Shown here piece by piece: positions 46,745 to 56,406 of a stretch of DNA of 61,040 nt. The translations under genes and the position numbers were made by a program. The DNA comes from a virus, in IMG/VR virus record IMGVR_UViG_3300033153_003434, positions 1 through 61,040 of that record. One strand, written 5' to 3'. Each line of letters starts with the position of its first letter. Position 1 is the stretch's first letter. The notes beneath the pieces are model-generated. The model was given only the letters and a program-made list of their open reading frames with translations, made no database searches and had not been told where the DNA came from.

Positions 46745-46992
46745 AAGAATATGATGATATATTAAAAGAAGAAAGAAGGCAAGGTGACACTATTACAAAA
46801 TATTTCATTTGTGATAGACACAGACGAAATATCGATGCTGAATATATGTTTAGTTTTATGTTACACAAATCAAAACCATTTCATTATTTCGATACTAAGG
46901 AAGAAGCAGAAGAAGCTATGAGAAAAGGTTTTTATGATGATTCAGATTATAGTGTTATTAGTGTAGTGTTAACAGATACAAGATTTGATTAA
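46741..46992 (+). CDS. Small protein of unknown function (83 aa)
   Basis: The start ATG 46741 overlaps the previous stop by four bases. The product is charged (MKEYDDILKEERRQGDTITK) with a middle patch, FICDRHRRNIDAEYMFSFML, and an EEAEEAMRK helix. No family is recognised. It continues the operon from the promoter at 45597. Confidence 0.6.
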   Translation: MKEYDDILKEERRQGDTITKYFICDRHRRNIDAEYMFSFMLHKSKPFHYFDTKEEAEEAMRKGFYDDSDYSVISVVLTDTRFD

Positions 46993-47003
46993 AAAGGATT
47001 TAA

Positions 47004-47687
47004 ATGAATAAAATTACAAATATATATAATGAAACGGTTAATGAAGAAAACCATATATATACTGTGAATGAATATAGTGAGTTTCATTTATTTGAAGCTT
47101 CTTTTGGTAGAATTAATGACCATACTAAAAAAGGTTATATTATAATGACTGCTTTTAGAAGGGAAAACACTTTAGAATATAATATGAGTCATAATGATGA
47201 CCTTAAGGAAGATTTAAAAGACCTCGCATTGGGTTATTTCGAAATTGATGGTGCATATGAAGAAAAGGATATTGATATTAATGACGATAATATAACAAAA
47301 ACGGGTGATGTGCATAATGAAATTTCACTGTTTATTCCGTATAGAGATGTGTATACATATGATGAATTTAAAAATATTGCTATGGATTTAGCTAAAAGAT
47401 ATAAACAACAATCGGTTGCATATTCAGAAGGCGAAGGACAACCAATATATGAATTATATCAAAATGGTAAATTATTAATTATCGGGCATAAAATAACATT
47501 TGATAAAGTTTTCGATGATGAAAAATCTGGTTATATACCTAATAATAACGACAAAACTATATATCATATTTATTCTCAGTTGAGAAGTGGTAGACATAGC
47601 GGTAGAAGATTTGTTATAGAAGGTGTACGAATACCTAATGGTGCAGACCAATCTTATAATTTTAAAATTAATAATCAATTATGGTAA
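47004..47687 (+). CDS. Protein of unknown function with recurring N-terminus (227 aa)
   Basis: The N-terminus MNKITNIYNETVNEENHI matches the shared signature (VNE). Further in are FHLFEASFGRINDHTKKGYI and a mid-C-terminal stretch, QQSVAYSEGEGQPIYELYQN followed by GKLLIIGHKI, resembling small phage hydrolase-like domains of unknown function. AAAAGGATTTAA precedes the ATG. A terminator hairpin lies 26 bases after the stop. Confidence 0.6.
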   Translation: MNKITNIYNETVNEENHIYTVNEYSEFHLFEASFGRINDHTKKGYIIMTAFRRENTLEYNMSHNDDLKEDLKDLALGYFEIDGAYEEKDIDINDDNITKTGDVHNEISLFIPYRDVYTYDEFKNIAMDLAKRYKQQSVAYSEGEGQPIYELYQNGKLLIIGHKITFDKVFDDEKSGYIPNNNDKTIYHIYSQLRSGRHSGRRFVIEGVRIPNGADQSYNFKINNQLW

Positions 47688-47713
47688 AATAAAATATATT
47701 ACATATTTTTAAG

Positions 47714-47740
47714 AAAGTGCTTGACAAGAGCACTTTTTTT
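47714..47740 (+). terminator. Intrinsic terminator overlapping a promoter
   Basis: The 8-bp stem AAAGTGCT/AGCACTTT is followed by a T-run, and its 7-base loop together with the end of the 5' arm holds the TTGACA box of the next promoter. Confidence 0.75.
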
Positions 47741-47749
47741 GTCTATCTT
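47721..47749 (+). promoter_or_regulatory. Sigma70-type promoter embedded in a terminator hairpin
   Basis: TTGACA, 17 bases, TATCTT. The -35 box lies in the terminator hairpin at 47714-47740. It drives the kinase gene at 47777. Confidence 0.8.
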
Positions 47750-47776
47750 TAACATATACATTATTTAGGAGTAACA

Positions 47777-48415
47777 ATGAGTAAAATAACAATTGTCGAT
47801 GCTGACAATAAATTCCTTTTAACCAGTTTCGGTAAAGGTATTTACATGCGTTTGTGGGCTGATTATACTAATAAGGAATACTATAAAGATTATACTTATG
47901 ATAATTCATACAAGCGAATAATTTTAGCAGGTAAGATGGCATCAGGAAAAGATTACCTTAGAAATAAATTAGTGGAACAAGGATTTAAAAAAGATATATC
48001 GTACACATCAAGACCTATAAGGGAAAATGAAGTAGAAGGTAACGATTATTATTTTATAACAACTAATAAATTTCAAGAAATGATAAAGAACCAAGAGTTT
48101 TTTGAATATACAGAATTCTGTGGTTGGTATTATGGAACAACAAGAGAAGCTTGGGATAGCTGTAATGTGTTTATTATGAATCCTTATGGTTTAAATCATT
48201 TAAAAGATAAAGATAAAAAACAATCGTTAATATTATATTTAGATGTACCTTTAGATATAAGGTTAAAAAGATTAGAAAAACGAGTTATGGGGTATGATAA
48301 CATTGAAAGAAGAATTAGTACAGACTTTCACGATTTTATTGGTTTACCTTATACTTATAAATTAAAAGACTTAAAAATAACAAAATTAAATTTCCCTGGT
48401 GATTGGGATAAATAA
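47777..48415 (+). CDS. Guanylate kinase-like nucleotide kinase
   Basis: This would phosphorylate (d)GMP or a related nucleotide. The P-loop is GKMASGKD (residues 52-59), followed by the GMP-binding block SYTSRPIRENEVEGNDYYFI and GWYYGTTREAW, then LILYLDVPLDIRLKRLEKR in the lid region. The N-terminal 45 residues form an extra segment not present in typical 200-residue guanylate kinases. The gene has AGGAG and its own promoter. Expression by a sigma70 promoter suits nucleotide supply early in infection. Confidence 0.8.
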   Translation: MSKITIVDADNKFLLTSFGKGIYMRLWADYTNKEYYKDYTYDNSYKRIILAGKMASGKDYLRNKLVEQGFKKDISYTSRPIRENEVEGNDYYFITTNKFQEMIKNQEFFEYTEFCGWYYGTTREAWDSCNVFIMNPYGLNHLKDKDKKQSLILYLDVPLDIRLKRLEKRVMGYDNIERRISTDFHDFIGLPYTYKLKDLKITKLNFPGDWDK

Positions 48416-48428
48416 ACAGGAGTAATAG

Positions 48429-48605
48429 ATGGAATTAAGTGATAATCTTAAAAAACGATTAAAAAGTGATATAACACCACAATGGTGGGATGATACTGGT
48501 TATGTTATTTATTGTGATTTAGCTCATAAATTAATCGAAAAAGGATTTACGGAAGATGATGCCATAGAATTTCTTAGAATGGCATATAGTGCAACATCAA
48601 TTTAA
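48429..48605 (+). CDS. Small protein of unknown function (58 aa)
   Basis: The frame runs from ATG 48429 (CAGGAGTAATAG upstream) to TAA 48605. The product is MELSDNLKKRLKSDITPQWW and then a helix-rich remainder (LAHKLIEKGFTEDDAIEFLR). It lies between two genes with the same spacing and ribosome binding sites, which supports translation. No family is recognised. Confidence 0.65.
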   Translation: MELSDNLKKRLKSDITPQWWDDTGYVIYCDLAHKLIEKGFTEDDAIEFLRMAYSATSI

Positions 48606-48617
48606 TAAGGATATATA

Positions 48618-48890
48618 ATGACAGAAGGAAAAAGATTACAAATGATACAACAATCTTTAACACAAGAAAGAATACCAATATGTGTTGTGTATGTTTTAGA
48701 AAGAGAAAAGAAAATATATCACATAGCAGGTGTGGATAAACCACCTTCACAAGAATTATTGAATGATGTAGAATTGGGTTTACGAAGAAGTGTTGATTGG
48801 GAATTGATAAAACCAGTATTATCAGAATTAAAAGTAGATATTGTTAAAACTGATATATTAGCAGAAACATATAAAGAATACATACTATAG
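48618..48890 (+). CDS. Small protein of unknown function (90 aa)
   Basis: The product MTEGKRLQMIQQSLTQERIP continues with strands (CVVYVLEREKKIYHIAGVDK) and a helical end. AAGGATATATA precedes the ATG. It is part of the run of small genes from the promoter at 47721. No motif is recognised. Confidence 0.6.
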   Translation: MTEGKRLQMIQQSLTQERIPICVVYVLEREKKIYHIAGVDKPPSQELLNDVELGLRRSVDWELIKPVLSELKVDIVKTDILAETYKEYIL

Positions 48891-48899
48891 GAGTAAAAA

Positions 48900-49205
48900 A
48901 TGAGTGATGGCGTAACAGATTCTAATAGAGAATTTGAAAAAACAAAAAAAGAAACAATTGATGAGAGAGACAAATTAAAAGAAAAATTAGAAAATATCAT
49001 CAAAGAACAACAAGACAAAATTGAAAGTTTGAATAAAATAAACGGTGATAGAAATGGTTTAATTTTATATTTTGTTAATAATTATTTGAGATATCCTACT
49101 GAAAGAGGTTTTAAACAATTAACAACAGTTCTCGAAGCTGATTTTATGGATGTGAGTCTTAAAAAAATGAAACAAGAACAGGATAATTTAAAGAAAGAAC
49201 AATAA
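48900..49205 (+). CDS. Small coiled-coil protein (101 aa)
   Basis: Most of the product is highly charged helix (NREFEKTKKETIDERDKLKE and then LENIIKEQQDKIESLNKING), consistent with a coiled coil; a short folded patch (LILYFVNNYLRYPTERGFKQ) lies near residue 60. GGAGTAAAAA precedes the ATG. Function unknown. Confidence 0.6.
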   Translation: MSDGVTDSNREFEKTKKETIDERDKLKEKLENIIKEQQDKIESLNKINGDRNGLILYFVNNYLRYPTERGFKQLTTVLEADFMDVSLKKMKQEQDNLKKEQ

Positions 49206-49210
49206 AAGAC

Positions 49211-49239
49211 TTGACATTCTGATTTATTTGTTTTATATT
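49211..49239 (+). promoter_or_regulatory. Sigma70-type promoter giving a near-leaderless transcript
   Basis: TTGACA, 17 bases, TATATT. The -10 box ends 7 bases before ATG 49247, so transcription should start at or next to the A of the start codon. Confidence 0.8.
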
Positions 49240-49246
49240 GTTCTGT

Positions 49247-49690
49247 ATGAATGATGAAAATAAAAATATTGATGTTACCAAAATAATCACAGCTTTTAAA
49301 CAAGTTTTTGGTTATTTTGGTTTTTCTATTTTATGGCTTAAAGATAAAATTGTAAGTATATGGAACTGGTTTACTGGGTATCCTGATAGACTGTTTGCTT
49401 TTTTTATAACATTATTTATAAGTATATTCGTTATTGGCATTCCATTAGCTATTACATGGGATAATATGGAAGAAATCGACCATTATGATTATGAAAGAAT
49501 TGAAAAAATGTTAATAAAATATCCTAAAATAAAACCATTAGTAAAAGAATGTTTCGAGAATGATGGTTATATATCTGAATGGGAAGAAGGTACAATACGT
49601 GATGTTTATAAGGTTGAAGAAGATAGATTAGAAGAAATAGAATTACAAAAACAAAGAAATATAATACAAAAACGATTAACAGGAGGCTAA
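49247..49690 (+). CDS. Membrane protein (147 aa), probably leaderless
   Basis: I place the start at ATG 49247 (MNDENKNIDVTKIIT); the earlier TTG at 49238 lies in the -10 box. Residues 50-75 (RLFAFFITLFISIFVIGIPL) form a transmembrane helix; an earlier amphipathic stretch (FGYFGFSILWLKDKIVSIWN) may be a second. The C-terminal half is acidic and helical. There is no ribosome binding site because the mRNA would begin at the ATG. The next gene starts one base after its stop with GGAGG inside this gene. Confidence 0.65.
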   Translation: MNDENKNIDVTKIITAFKQVFGYFGFSILWLKDKIVSIWNWFTGYPDRLFAFFITLFISIFVIGIPLAITWDNMEEIDHYDYERIEKMLIKYPKIKPLVKECFENDGYISEWEEGTIRDVYKVEEDRLEEIELQKQRNIIQKRLTGG

Positions 49691-49691
49691 A

Positions 49692-50147
49692 ATGAATGAC
49701 AAGGTTTTACTTGATAAGGAATACGTTACAAAAATAACGATGTGTGTAGACGATGGTGGAAAAGCTAATGAACATTATAAGTGGGTCGAAAAAGGAAACC
49801 ACGATGACCGAGTGAAAGTATATTTTAAAACTTTTTTTGGTAAGGAAGATTGGAAATGGGGTATTGGTGATGTTGCCCATGATGATGGTTGGTATTATAA
49901 TGATTGGAATAACGATACAAAATTTAAAAGTGATAGTTTTAAAACAGATGAAGAATTTTTAAAATTCATTGGTATAAAAGAGCATTATATTAAAGATAAT
50001 ATATTATACACAAAACCTACATTAACACTTATAATAAAACATGAAGGAAATAACGAAACACATGTATATTACTTTGATACGATGAAAGAATTAAATGAAC
50101 GAATGGTTGTTATACAAGATAACTTTAAAAATTTAGTGGTAGTGTAA
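49692..50147 (+). CDS. Protein of unknown function (151 aa)
   Basis: This is a strand-rich acidic product with many aromatics (GKEDWKWGIGDVAHDDGWYY) and no recognisable motif. A strong AGGAGG precedes the start. Its stop overlaps the next start by one base. It is part of the small-gene run from promoter 49211. Confidence 0.6.
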   Translation: MNDKVLLDKEYVTKITMCVDDGGKANEHYKWVEKGNHDDRVKVYFKTFFGKEDWKWGIGDVAHDDGWYYNDWNNDTKFKSDSFKTDEEFLKFIGIKEHYIKDNILYTKPTLTLIIKHEGNNETHVYYFDTMKELNERMVVIQDNFKNLVVV

Positions 50148-50491
50148 TGGTACTTAGAATACCTGAATGGAAAGATATTAAAAAATGGTTTGATGATAAT
50201 GTAGATATTATACCTTTTATACTTAGTATAGTTACTATAATAGGTTTAATTTTATTAATAATTACATTTATAACTAATTGTAATAGTAGACAATACAGAA
50301 GTATAAAACCTTCCATGTATGATACAGTTGAAGAGTGGGTCGATGAAACACCCTCATTAAAAGCTATGGTATTGGAAAAATTATCAAACGATACAATTAC
50401 ATATCGTGAATATAATGATATAAAAGCTGAAAAGTGGAGACTTGATAAAATACACAAAGCGTTGAATATGAAGGAAAAATTAAGGAAATAA
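50147..50491 (+). CDS. Single-span membrane protein (114 aa)
   Basis: The first 24 residues are hydrophilic, then one transmembrane helix (FILSIVTIIGLILLIITFIT, residues about 25-45). A charged helical C-terminal half follows (EWVDETPSLKAMVLEKLSND). The second half of this protein and of 49247-49690 are similar in style (PxxKxxVxExxxxDG/D), so the two may be distant paralogues. Coupled to the upstream gene by overlap. Confidence 0.6.
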   Translation: MVLRIPEWKDIKKWFDDNVDIIPFILSIVTIIGLILLIITFITNCNSRQYRSIKPSMYDTVEEWVDETPSLKAMVLEKLSNDTITYREYNDIKAEKWRLDKIHKALNMKEKLRK

Positions 50492-50503
50492 AGGCGGTTT
50501 ATT

Positions 50504-52699
<2,196 letters not shown>

Positions 52700-52707
52700 G
52701 AGAAAAT

Positions 52708-53079
52708 ATGGCTAAATCTAAGGATTTTGGTGGTTATTATGGTACTGATTATATATCAGCACCTAAAATTTATGAATCGATAGAAGATGAGAAAAAGGTT
52801 TGGAATAGCAAAAAAGCTACCCCGTTAACAGAGGTATATAACGAAATAATTTCAGATTTTCATCATAGTAAACTTAGAAAAACTGACCCTAAAACTATTC
52901 TTACTCTAGAAGATATAGTAGGAAATGTTAAAGTTGCGAGTGGGAAAGGTGAAACAAAATGGGTTATAGAAAGAGAATTTAAGAAAGATGTTATAATTCC
53001 TAACACAGATGTTAAAATTCAAAACTTTGATGATATTAAAGAAAAAATTAGAACCGCACCATGGGAGTTAATGTTATAA
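52708..53079 (+). CDS. Small protein of unknown function (123 aa)
   Basis: The product MAKSKDFGGYYGTDYISAPK is followed near residue 40 by PLTEVYNEIISDFH, an internal copy of the motif found at other N-termini. The rest is K/E-rich. A GGAGAAAAT ribosome binding site precedes the ATG; the stop overlaps the next start by one base. Function unknown. Confidence 0.6.
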   Translation: MAKSKDFGGYYGTDYISAPKIYESIEDEKKVWNSKKATPLTEVYNEIISDFHHSKLRKTDPKTILTLEDIVGNVKVASGKGETKWVIEREFKKDVIIPNTDVKIQNFDDIKEKIRTAPWELML

Positions 53080-53507
53080 TGTTAGAAGTAAAAGATTATG
53101 AAGATGGTTATCATATACGATTATATGATGCTAAAGAAGGTGGTAATATTGATATAAAACATTCTGATGGTTGGAAAAATGTAGGTAAAACTATAAAAAG
53201 TAAAGACCTTAAATATATGGATGTTATATTTCAGAAACCTATGAAAGAACATCTTAGAATAAAAGGTAGTTGGGGTGTTAATCAGCTTTTAGTTAATTAT
53301 TTGAAAAGGTTTTCAAAAGATACGACTATAAACATTTATATAGAGTGTTTAGAAAAAAATAAAATATATAAAGCACCACTTGAACAAATTTTAAAATATG
53401 GGGAATTTTACCAAGCAAATGGTTGGGATAAACAATTACATATAAAATTATATGATTGGGAAATAGTTAATGATTTTCAAATAGTTGATTATTCTATTGA
53501 CATTTAA
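53079..53507 (+). CDS. Small protein of unknown function (142 aa)
   Basis: I chose ATG 53079 (MLEVKDYEDGYHIRLYDAKE), which overlaps the previous stop by one base and has GGGAG upstream, over ATG 53061. The product is a mixed alpha/beta sequence with no motif. A sigma70 promoter overlaps its last codons. Confidence 0.6.
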   Translation: MLEVKDYEDGYHIRLYDAKEGGNIDIKHSDGWKNVGKTIKSKDLKYMDVIFQKPMKEHLRIKGSWGVNQLLVNYLKRFSKDTTINIYIECLEKNKIYKAPLEQILKYGEFYQANGWDKQLHIKLYDWEIVNDFQIVDYSIDI

Positions 53508-53525
53508 GAAAAAATTGTGTATATT
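53497..53525 (+). promoter_or_regulatory. Sigma70-type promoter in front of a gene remnant
   Basis: TTGACA, 17 bases, TATATT. The -10 box ends 6 bases before ATG 53532, the same leaderless geometry as the promoter at 54468 before the phosphoesterase. Confidence 0.75.
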
Positions 53526-53547
53526 ATGATTATGAAAAAGATAAAAT

Positions 53548-53576
53548 TTGACATATTAAGTGATAACTTTTATAAA
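53548..53576 (+). promoter_or_regulatory. Sigma70-type promoter overlapping a late promoter
   Basis: TTGACA, 17 bases, TATAAA; the -10 box is the first part of the TATAAATA octamer at 53571-53578. Confidence 0.5.
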
Positions 53577-53578
53577 TA
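53571..53578 (+). promoter_or_regulatory. TATAAATA late promoter for the GIY-YIG gene
   Basis: An exact octamer lies 33 bases before ATG 53611. Late expression is also usual for T4 seg endonucleases. Confidence 0.6.
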
Positions 53579-53610
53579 AGTATATAAGACTTAATTATAG
53601 GAGTTTAAAA

Positions 53611-54471
53611 ATGAAGAAGCATAATATTGTATATCAGATAACTAATTTGATTAATGGTAAAATATACATTGGGGTTCATACTACAAATAAAATAAAAGAT
53701 AATTATATGGGTAGTAGCAAAAAAATGAAAAATGATATCAAAAAGTATGGAAAGAATAATTTTAAAAAAGAAATTCTTTTTAATTTTGATTCTAAAGAAG
53801 AAATGTTTGATATAGAAGAAAAAATTGTTAATGAAGAATTTATTCAAAGAAAAGATACCTACAATCAACACACTGGTGGAAAAGGTGGGTGGGAACATAA
53901 TATCGGGTGGGTGTGTGTAAAAGATAAAAATGGTTGTAAATATAGAATTAGAAATGACGACCCAAGATATTTAAGCGGTGTATTAGTACATCATTTAAAA
54001 GGTACTGTAACAGTAAAAGATAAAAATGGTAATACAATGAGAGTTTCTACAAATGACCCAAGATATATAAATGGTGAATTGGTTCATAACTTAAAAGGAA
54101 CTATAACATCAAAGGATAAAGAAGGAAATATATCTCAGGTTTCTAAAGACGACCCGAGATATTTAAGTGGTGAATTAGTTAGTGTTATTAAAGGAACTGT
54201 TAGAGTTAAAGATGAAAATGGTGCGTGTATTAGTGTATCTACTGACGACCCGAGATATTTATCAGGCGAATTGGTATTTGTTAATACAAATAGAAAACAA
54301 ACAGAAAAAACAAAAAAAGCAATTGGAATAAAAAATAGAAAAAATAATTTAGGTATGATATGGATATTAAATAAAGAAACAAATGAAAAGAAAAGAATAA
54401 AAAAAGAAAAACTTCAAGAATGGATATATAAAGGTTGGATAAAAGGTAGAAAAATTAAAAAAAAGACTTGA
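53611..54471 (+). CDS. GIY-YIG homing endonuclease with tandem DPRYLSGELV repeats
   Basis: The start is ATG 53611 (AGGAGTTTAAAA upstream). Residues 1-95 form the GIY-YIG nuclease domain (NIVYQITNLINGKIYIGVHT, then YMGSSKKMKNDIKKYG, a Glu near residue 75, and YNQHTGGKGG). Four tandem modules of about 32 residues follow, each ending (N/D)DPRY(L/I)xGELV, with V/S-KDKxGN in between; these are likely DNA-contacting repeats. A basic helix-turn-helix-like end (KKAIGIKNRKNNLGM) completes it. It is inserted between a gene remnant and an intact phosphoesterase gene, typical of free-standing homing endonucleases. Confidence 0.88.
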   Translation: MKKHNIVYQITNLINGKIYIGVHTTNKIKDNYMGSSKKMKNDIKKYGKNNFKKEILFNFDSKEEMFDIEEKIVNEEFIQRKDTYNQHTGGKGGWEHNIGWVCVKDKNGCKYRIRNDDPRYLSGVLVHHLKGTVTVKDKNGNTMRVSTNDPRYINGELVHNLKGTITSKDKEGNISQVSKDDPRYLSGELVSVIKGTVRVKDENGACISVSTDDPRYLSGELVFVNTNRKQTEKTKKAIGIKNRKNNLGMIWILNKETNEKKRIKKEKLQEWIYKGWIKGRKIKKKT

Positions 54472-54496
54472 CTATTGATAATTAAAAGGTTATATT
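54468..54496 (+). promoter_or_regulatory. Sigma70-type promoter giving a leaderless transcript
   Basis: TTGACT, 17 bases, TATATT; the -10 box ends 6 bases before ATG 54503. An A-tract lies just upstream. The -35 overlaps the stop of the endonuclease gene. Confidence 0.8.
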
Positions 54497-54502
54497 TATG
54501 GT

Positions 54503-55333
54503 ATGAATATAGACATCCTTTCGGATATACATATCGACTTTTGGGTTAAGAGTGCTCAGAGAACAGGAAAGCATAAACGCTTTATAGAGCAAAGAATACA
54601 ACCAAAATCTGATAATATTATAATAGCTGGAGATATTTCTCATGGTATGAAAAGTGGTATAGCTTTCTTAAAACAACTTAAAAACTTTTATAAACGAGTT
54701 ATAGTTGTTTTTGGTAATCATGATTATTATATGCCACACTCAGAAAAAGATAGATATCTAAACTATAAAGAAAAAATGATAGACTATGAAAACAAACTTA
54801 GAGAACTTGGTATAGATATCCTTACAGGTCAAACTATAGATGTAGATGGTGTTAAGATATTTGGAACTGGTATGTGGTATGATTTCAGTTATGCTGAAAA
54901 ATTGAGAAATGGTATTTCAGACTTTGTTATAGGTCATAACTGGGATAGTGGTATGAATGATGCTAATTGGATAAAAGGTTTAAAAGGTGAACACCCACTT
55001 ATTAGCTATCAAAATAATTTAGAACTTTTCAATGTGGAGTATGATAAACTTATGGGTGATGAATTCATTTTAGCAGATATAATAGTTTCACACATACCAC
55101 CACTAAATGAAAAAAAGTATTTTGAAGAAAGATTCCAATATGATTTACTTACAGGGTGTTTTGCTTTTAATGGTATGAATTTAGTAGATATTACAACTGC
55201 TAAACATTGGATTTATGGACACCAACATAGAATATCAGAACAGGAAGTATCAGGAACTAAAATGATATGTAATGCTTTAGGTTATCCTAACCATGATAAA
55301 AATAATGCTAAAACTTTAACTTTGGAGATATAA
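54503..55333 (+). CDS. Metallophosphoesterase (calcineurin-like)
   Basis: This is a hydrolase of phosphomonoester or diester substrates using two metals. Motifs in order: DILSDIHID (D8, H10), IIAGDIS (D44), FGNHDYY (N72, H73), a VSHIPP block around residue 195 and WIYGHQH near residue 237. All five conserved blocks are present, so it should be active. Length (276 aa) is normal for the family. Phage members can act on nucleic acids or nucleotides; the substrate cannot be read from the sequence. The transcript probably begins at the start codon. The stop overlaps the next start by one base. Confidence 0.88.
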   Translation: MNIDILSDIHIDFWVKSAQRTGKHKRFIEQRIQPKSDNIIIAGDISHGMKSGIAFLKQLKNFYKRVIVVFGNHDYYMPHSEKDRYLNYKEKMIDYENKLRELGIDILTGQTIDVDGVKIFGTGMWYDFSYAEKLRNGISDFVIGHNWDSGMNDANWIKGLKGEHPLISYQNNLELFNVEYDKLMGDEFILADIIVSHIPPLNEKKYFEERFQYDLLTGCFAFNGMNLVDITTAKHWIYGHQHRISEQEVSGTKMICNALGYPNHDKNNAKTLTLEI

Positions 55334-55584
55334 TGGTTTATAATAATTTAAAAAATATAGATACCGCTACTATAACTGGTAGGGGTTTAATACTTCTTAT
55401 AGATTTACGTGTTAATGGTTTAATAGATTCTGATTATACAGAAGATACAATAATTAAAAAAGGTGACCATATAAAATATGAAGATGATATGTATTTAGTT
55501 AGAGGTGTGGAGTGTATGAGTACTTTTGCAGGTTTTAGAAGAAATATAGGTTGTTTAGTTAGAAAATTAAAAAGGGCGGAATAA
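55333..55584 (+). CDS. Small protein of unknown function (83 aa)
   Basis: Coupled to the phosphoesterase by TAATG. The product has a strand-rich core (GRGLILLIDLRVNGLIDSDY, GDHIKYEDDMYLVRGVE) and a basic end (RRNIGCLVRKLKRAE), perhaps a small OB/SH3-like fold. No family is recognised. Confidence 0.6.
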   Translation: MVYNNLKNIDTATITGRGLILLIDLRVNGLIDSDYTEDTIIKKGDHIKYEDDMYLVRGVECMSTFAGFRRNIGCLVRKLKRAE

Positions 55585-55585
55585 A

Positions 55586-55729
55586 ATGAGTAAGGAACAA
55601 AAATATACATGTTCAAATCCAGTACCAATTTTAAAATGTGAACATTTAAAAGATATATGTATTTGTACCAAAAAAGAAAAATGTTTTTATAAAATGAATT
55701 GGTCTAAAATAAACAATAGGGGTAAATAA
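55586..55729 (+). CDS. Small cysteine-rich protein (47 aa)
   Basis: The frame runs from ATG 55586 (GGGCGGAATAAA upstream) to TAA 55729, which overlaps the next start. The product has five Cys and one His (CSN ... KCEH ... CICTKKEKC), suggesting a tiny zinc-binding protein. No family is recognised. Confidence 0.6.
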   Translation: MSKEQKYTCSNPVPILKCEHLKDICICTKKEKCFYKMNWSKINNRGK

Positions 55730-55923
55730 TGAATAAAATGGTAGTTATTGGTAGAACGGGTGATAAAACCTGCTATTTGAACGTTGATAGAGATGAAGCA
55801 TTAGAACGTTATTATAAAGATAGGGGAATTACCACAGATGTAGTCAAACAAGAAGTGGATGATGAATATGTGCGAGAATATACCTTTGATGATGAATTTG
55901 CTGCTTATGAAGTGTGGGGTTAA
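55729..55923 (+). CDS. Small protein of unknown function (64 aa)
   Basis: It overlaps the preceding stop by one base; ribosome binding site AATAGGGG. The product has a strand start (MVVIGRTGDKTCYLNVDRDE) and an acidic C-terminus. No motif is recognised. Confidence 0.55.
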   Translation: MNKMVVIGRTGDKTCYLNVDRDEALERYYKDRGITTDVVKQEVDDEYVREYTFDDEFAAYEVWG

Positions 55924-55924
55924 T

Positions 55925-56095
55925 ATGGAACAAGGTATGGTGTTTGACTTACACCAAGATGGACAAGAAACAAAAAGAGTTATGGCGATGAACAATAACG
56001 ATGTTGTTGATTTGAAAACTCTTAAGATAATAAAAAATATAGATGAAGATAATGAAATCGGTGATATTATACACTGGGATATATTAGAATATTAA
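55925..56095 (+). CDS. Small protein of unknown function (56 aa)
   Basis: I place the start at ATG 55925 (MEQGMVFDLHQDGQETKRVM), one base after the previous stop; an earlier in-frame ATG at 55859 would lie inside that gene. The product is acidic towards its end. No family is recognised. Confidence 0.5.
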   Translation: MEQGMVFDLHQDGQETKRVMAMNNNDVVDLKTLKIIKNIDEDNEIGDIIHWDILEY

Positions 56096-56096
56096 A

Positions 56097-56390
56097 ATGG
56101 AAAATGTTATGAAATTACCAATAAATTATGATGATACTCATTGGACTATAAGAAAAAGAGTAAGAGAACAATATGTAGAAAACCAAAACGGTAAATGTTG
56201 GTTTTGTGGTAATAATTTAGATGATGCCCCTACAGAAGAAATTGAGGAAGCTTATATAAACAGACGTTTGTTTCCATTGCATTTTTTCGATACTCCAATA
56301 CATTTACATCATAATCATGATACAGGAATGACAATAGGTGCAATACATTGTAGGTGTAACGCATACTTATGGCAATATAAAGGAGAATAA
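56097..56390 (+). CDS. HNH / endonuclease VII-like zinc nuclease (97 aa)
   Basis: The product has CWFCGNN near residue 33, LHHNHDTGMTIGAIHCRCN near residues 73-91 and a short C-terminal helix. The arrangement CxxC ... HxHD ... G...CxxCN resembles the His-Me core of T4 endonuclease VII (gp49), which cuts branched DNA, and the small HNH family. An ICxxC-type second zinc pair is present as CRC, so one knuckle is altered (C-x-C instead of C-x2-C). Length is shorter than gp49 (157 aa), lacking its dimerisation arm. It may be a minimal HNH enzyme. Confidence 0.65.
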   Translation: MENVMKLPINYDDTHWTIRKRVREQYVENQNGKCWFCGNNLDDAPTEEIEEAYINRRLFPLHFFDTPIHLHHNHDTGMTIGAIHCRCNAYLWQYKGE

Positions 56391-56406
56391 AATTAAAGGT
56401 GGTGAT

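Larger units (their letters stand above)
53532..53579 (+). pseudogene. Remnant of a metallophosphoesterase 5' end
   Basis: This 15-codon frame, MKKIKFDILSDNFYK, ends at the late promoter of the GIY-YIG gene. Its FDILSD matches the first metal-binding motif of the phosphoesterase downstream (MNIDILSDIHIDF), and both are preceded by an identically spaced promoter. I read it as the cut-off start of the original gene, left upstream when the endonuclease gene was inserted. Confidence 0.45.

Noticed and set aside
49238-49246. TTG start upstream of the gene at 49247
   Set aside because: The codon lies within the -10 box and would not be transcribed.
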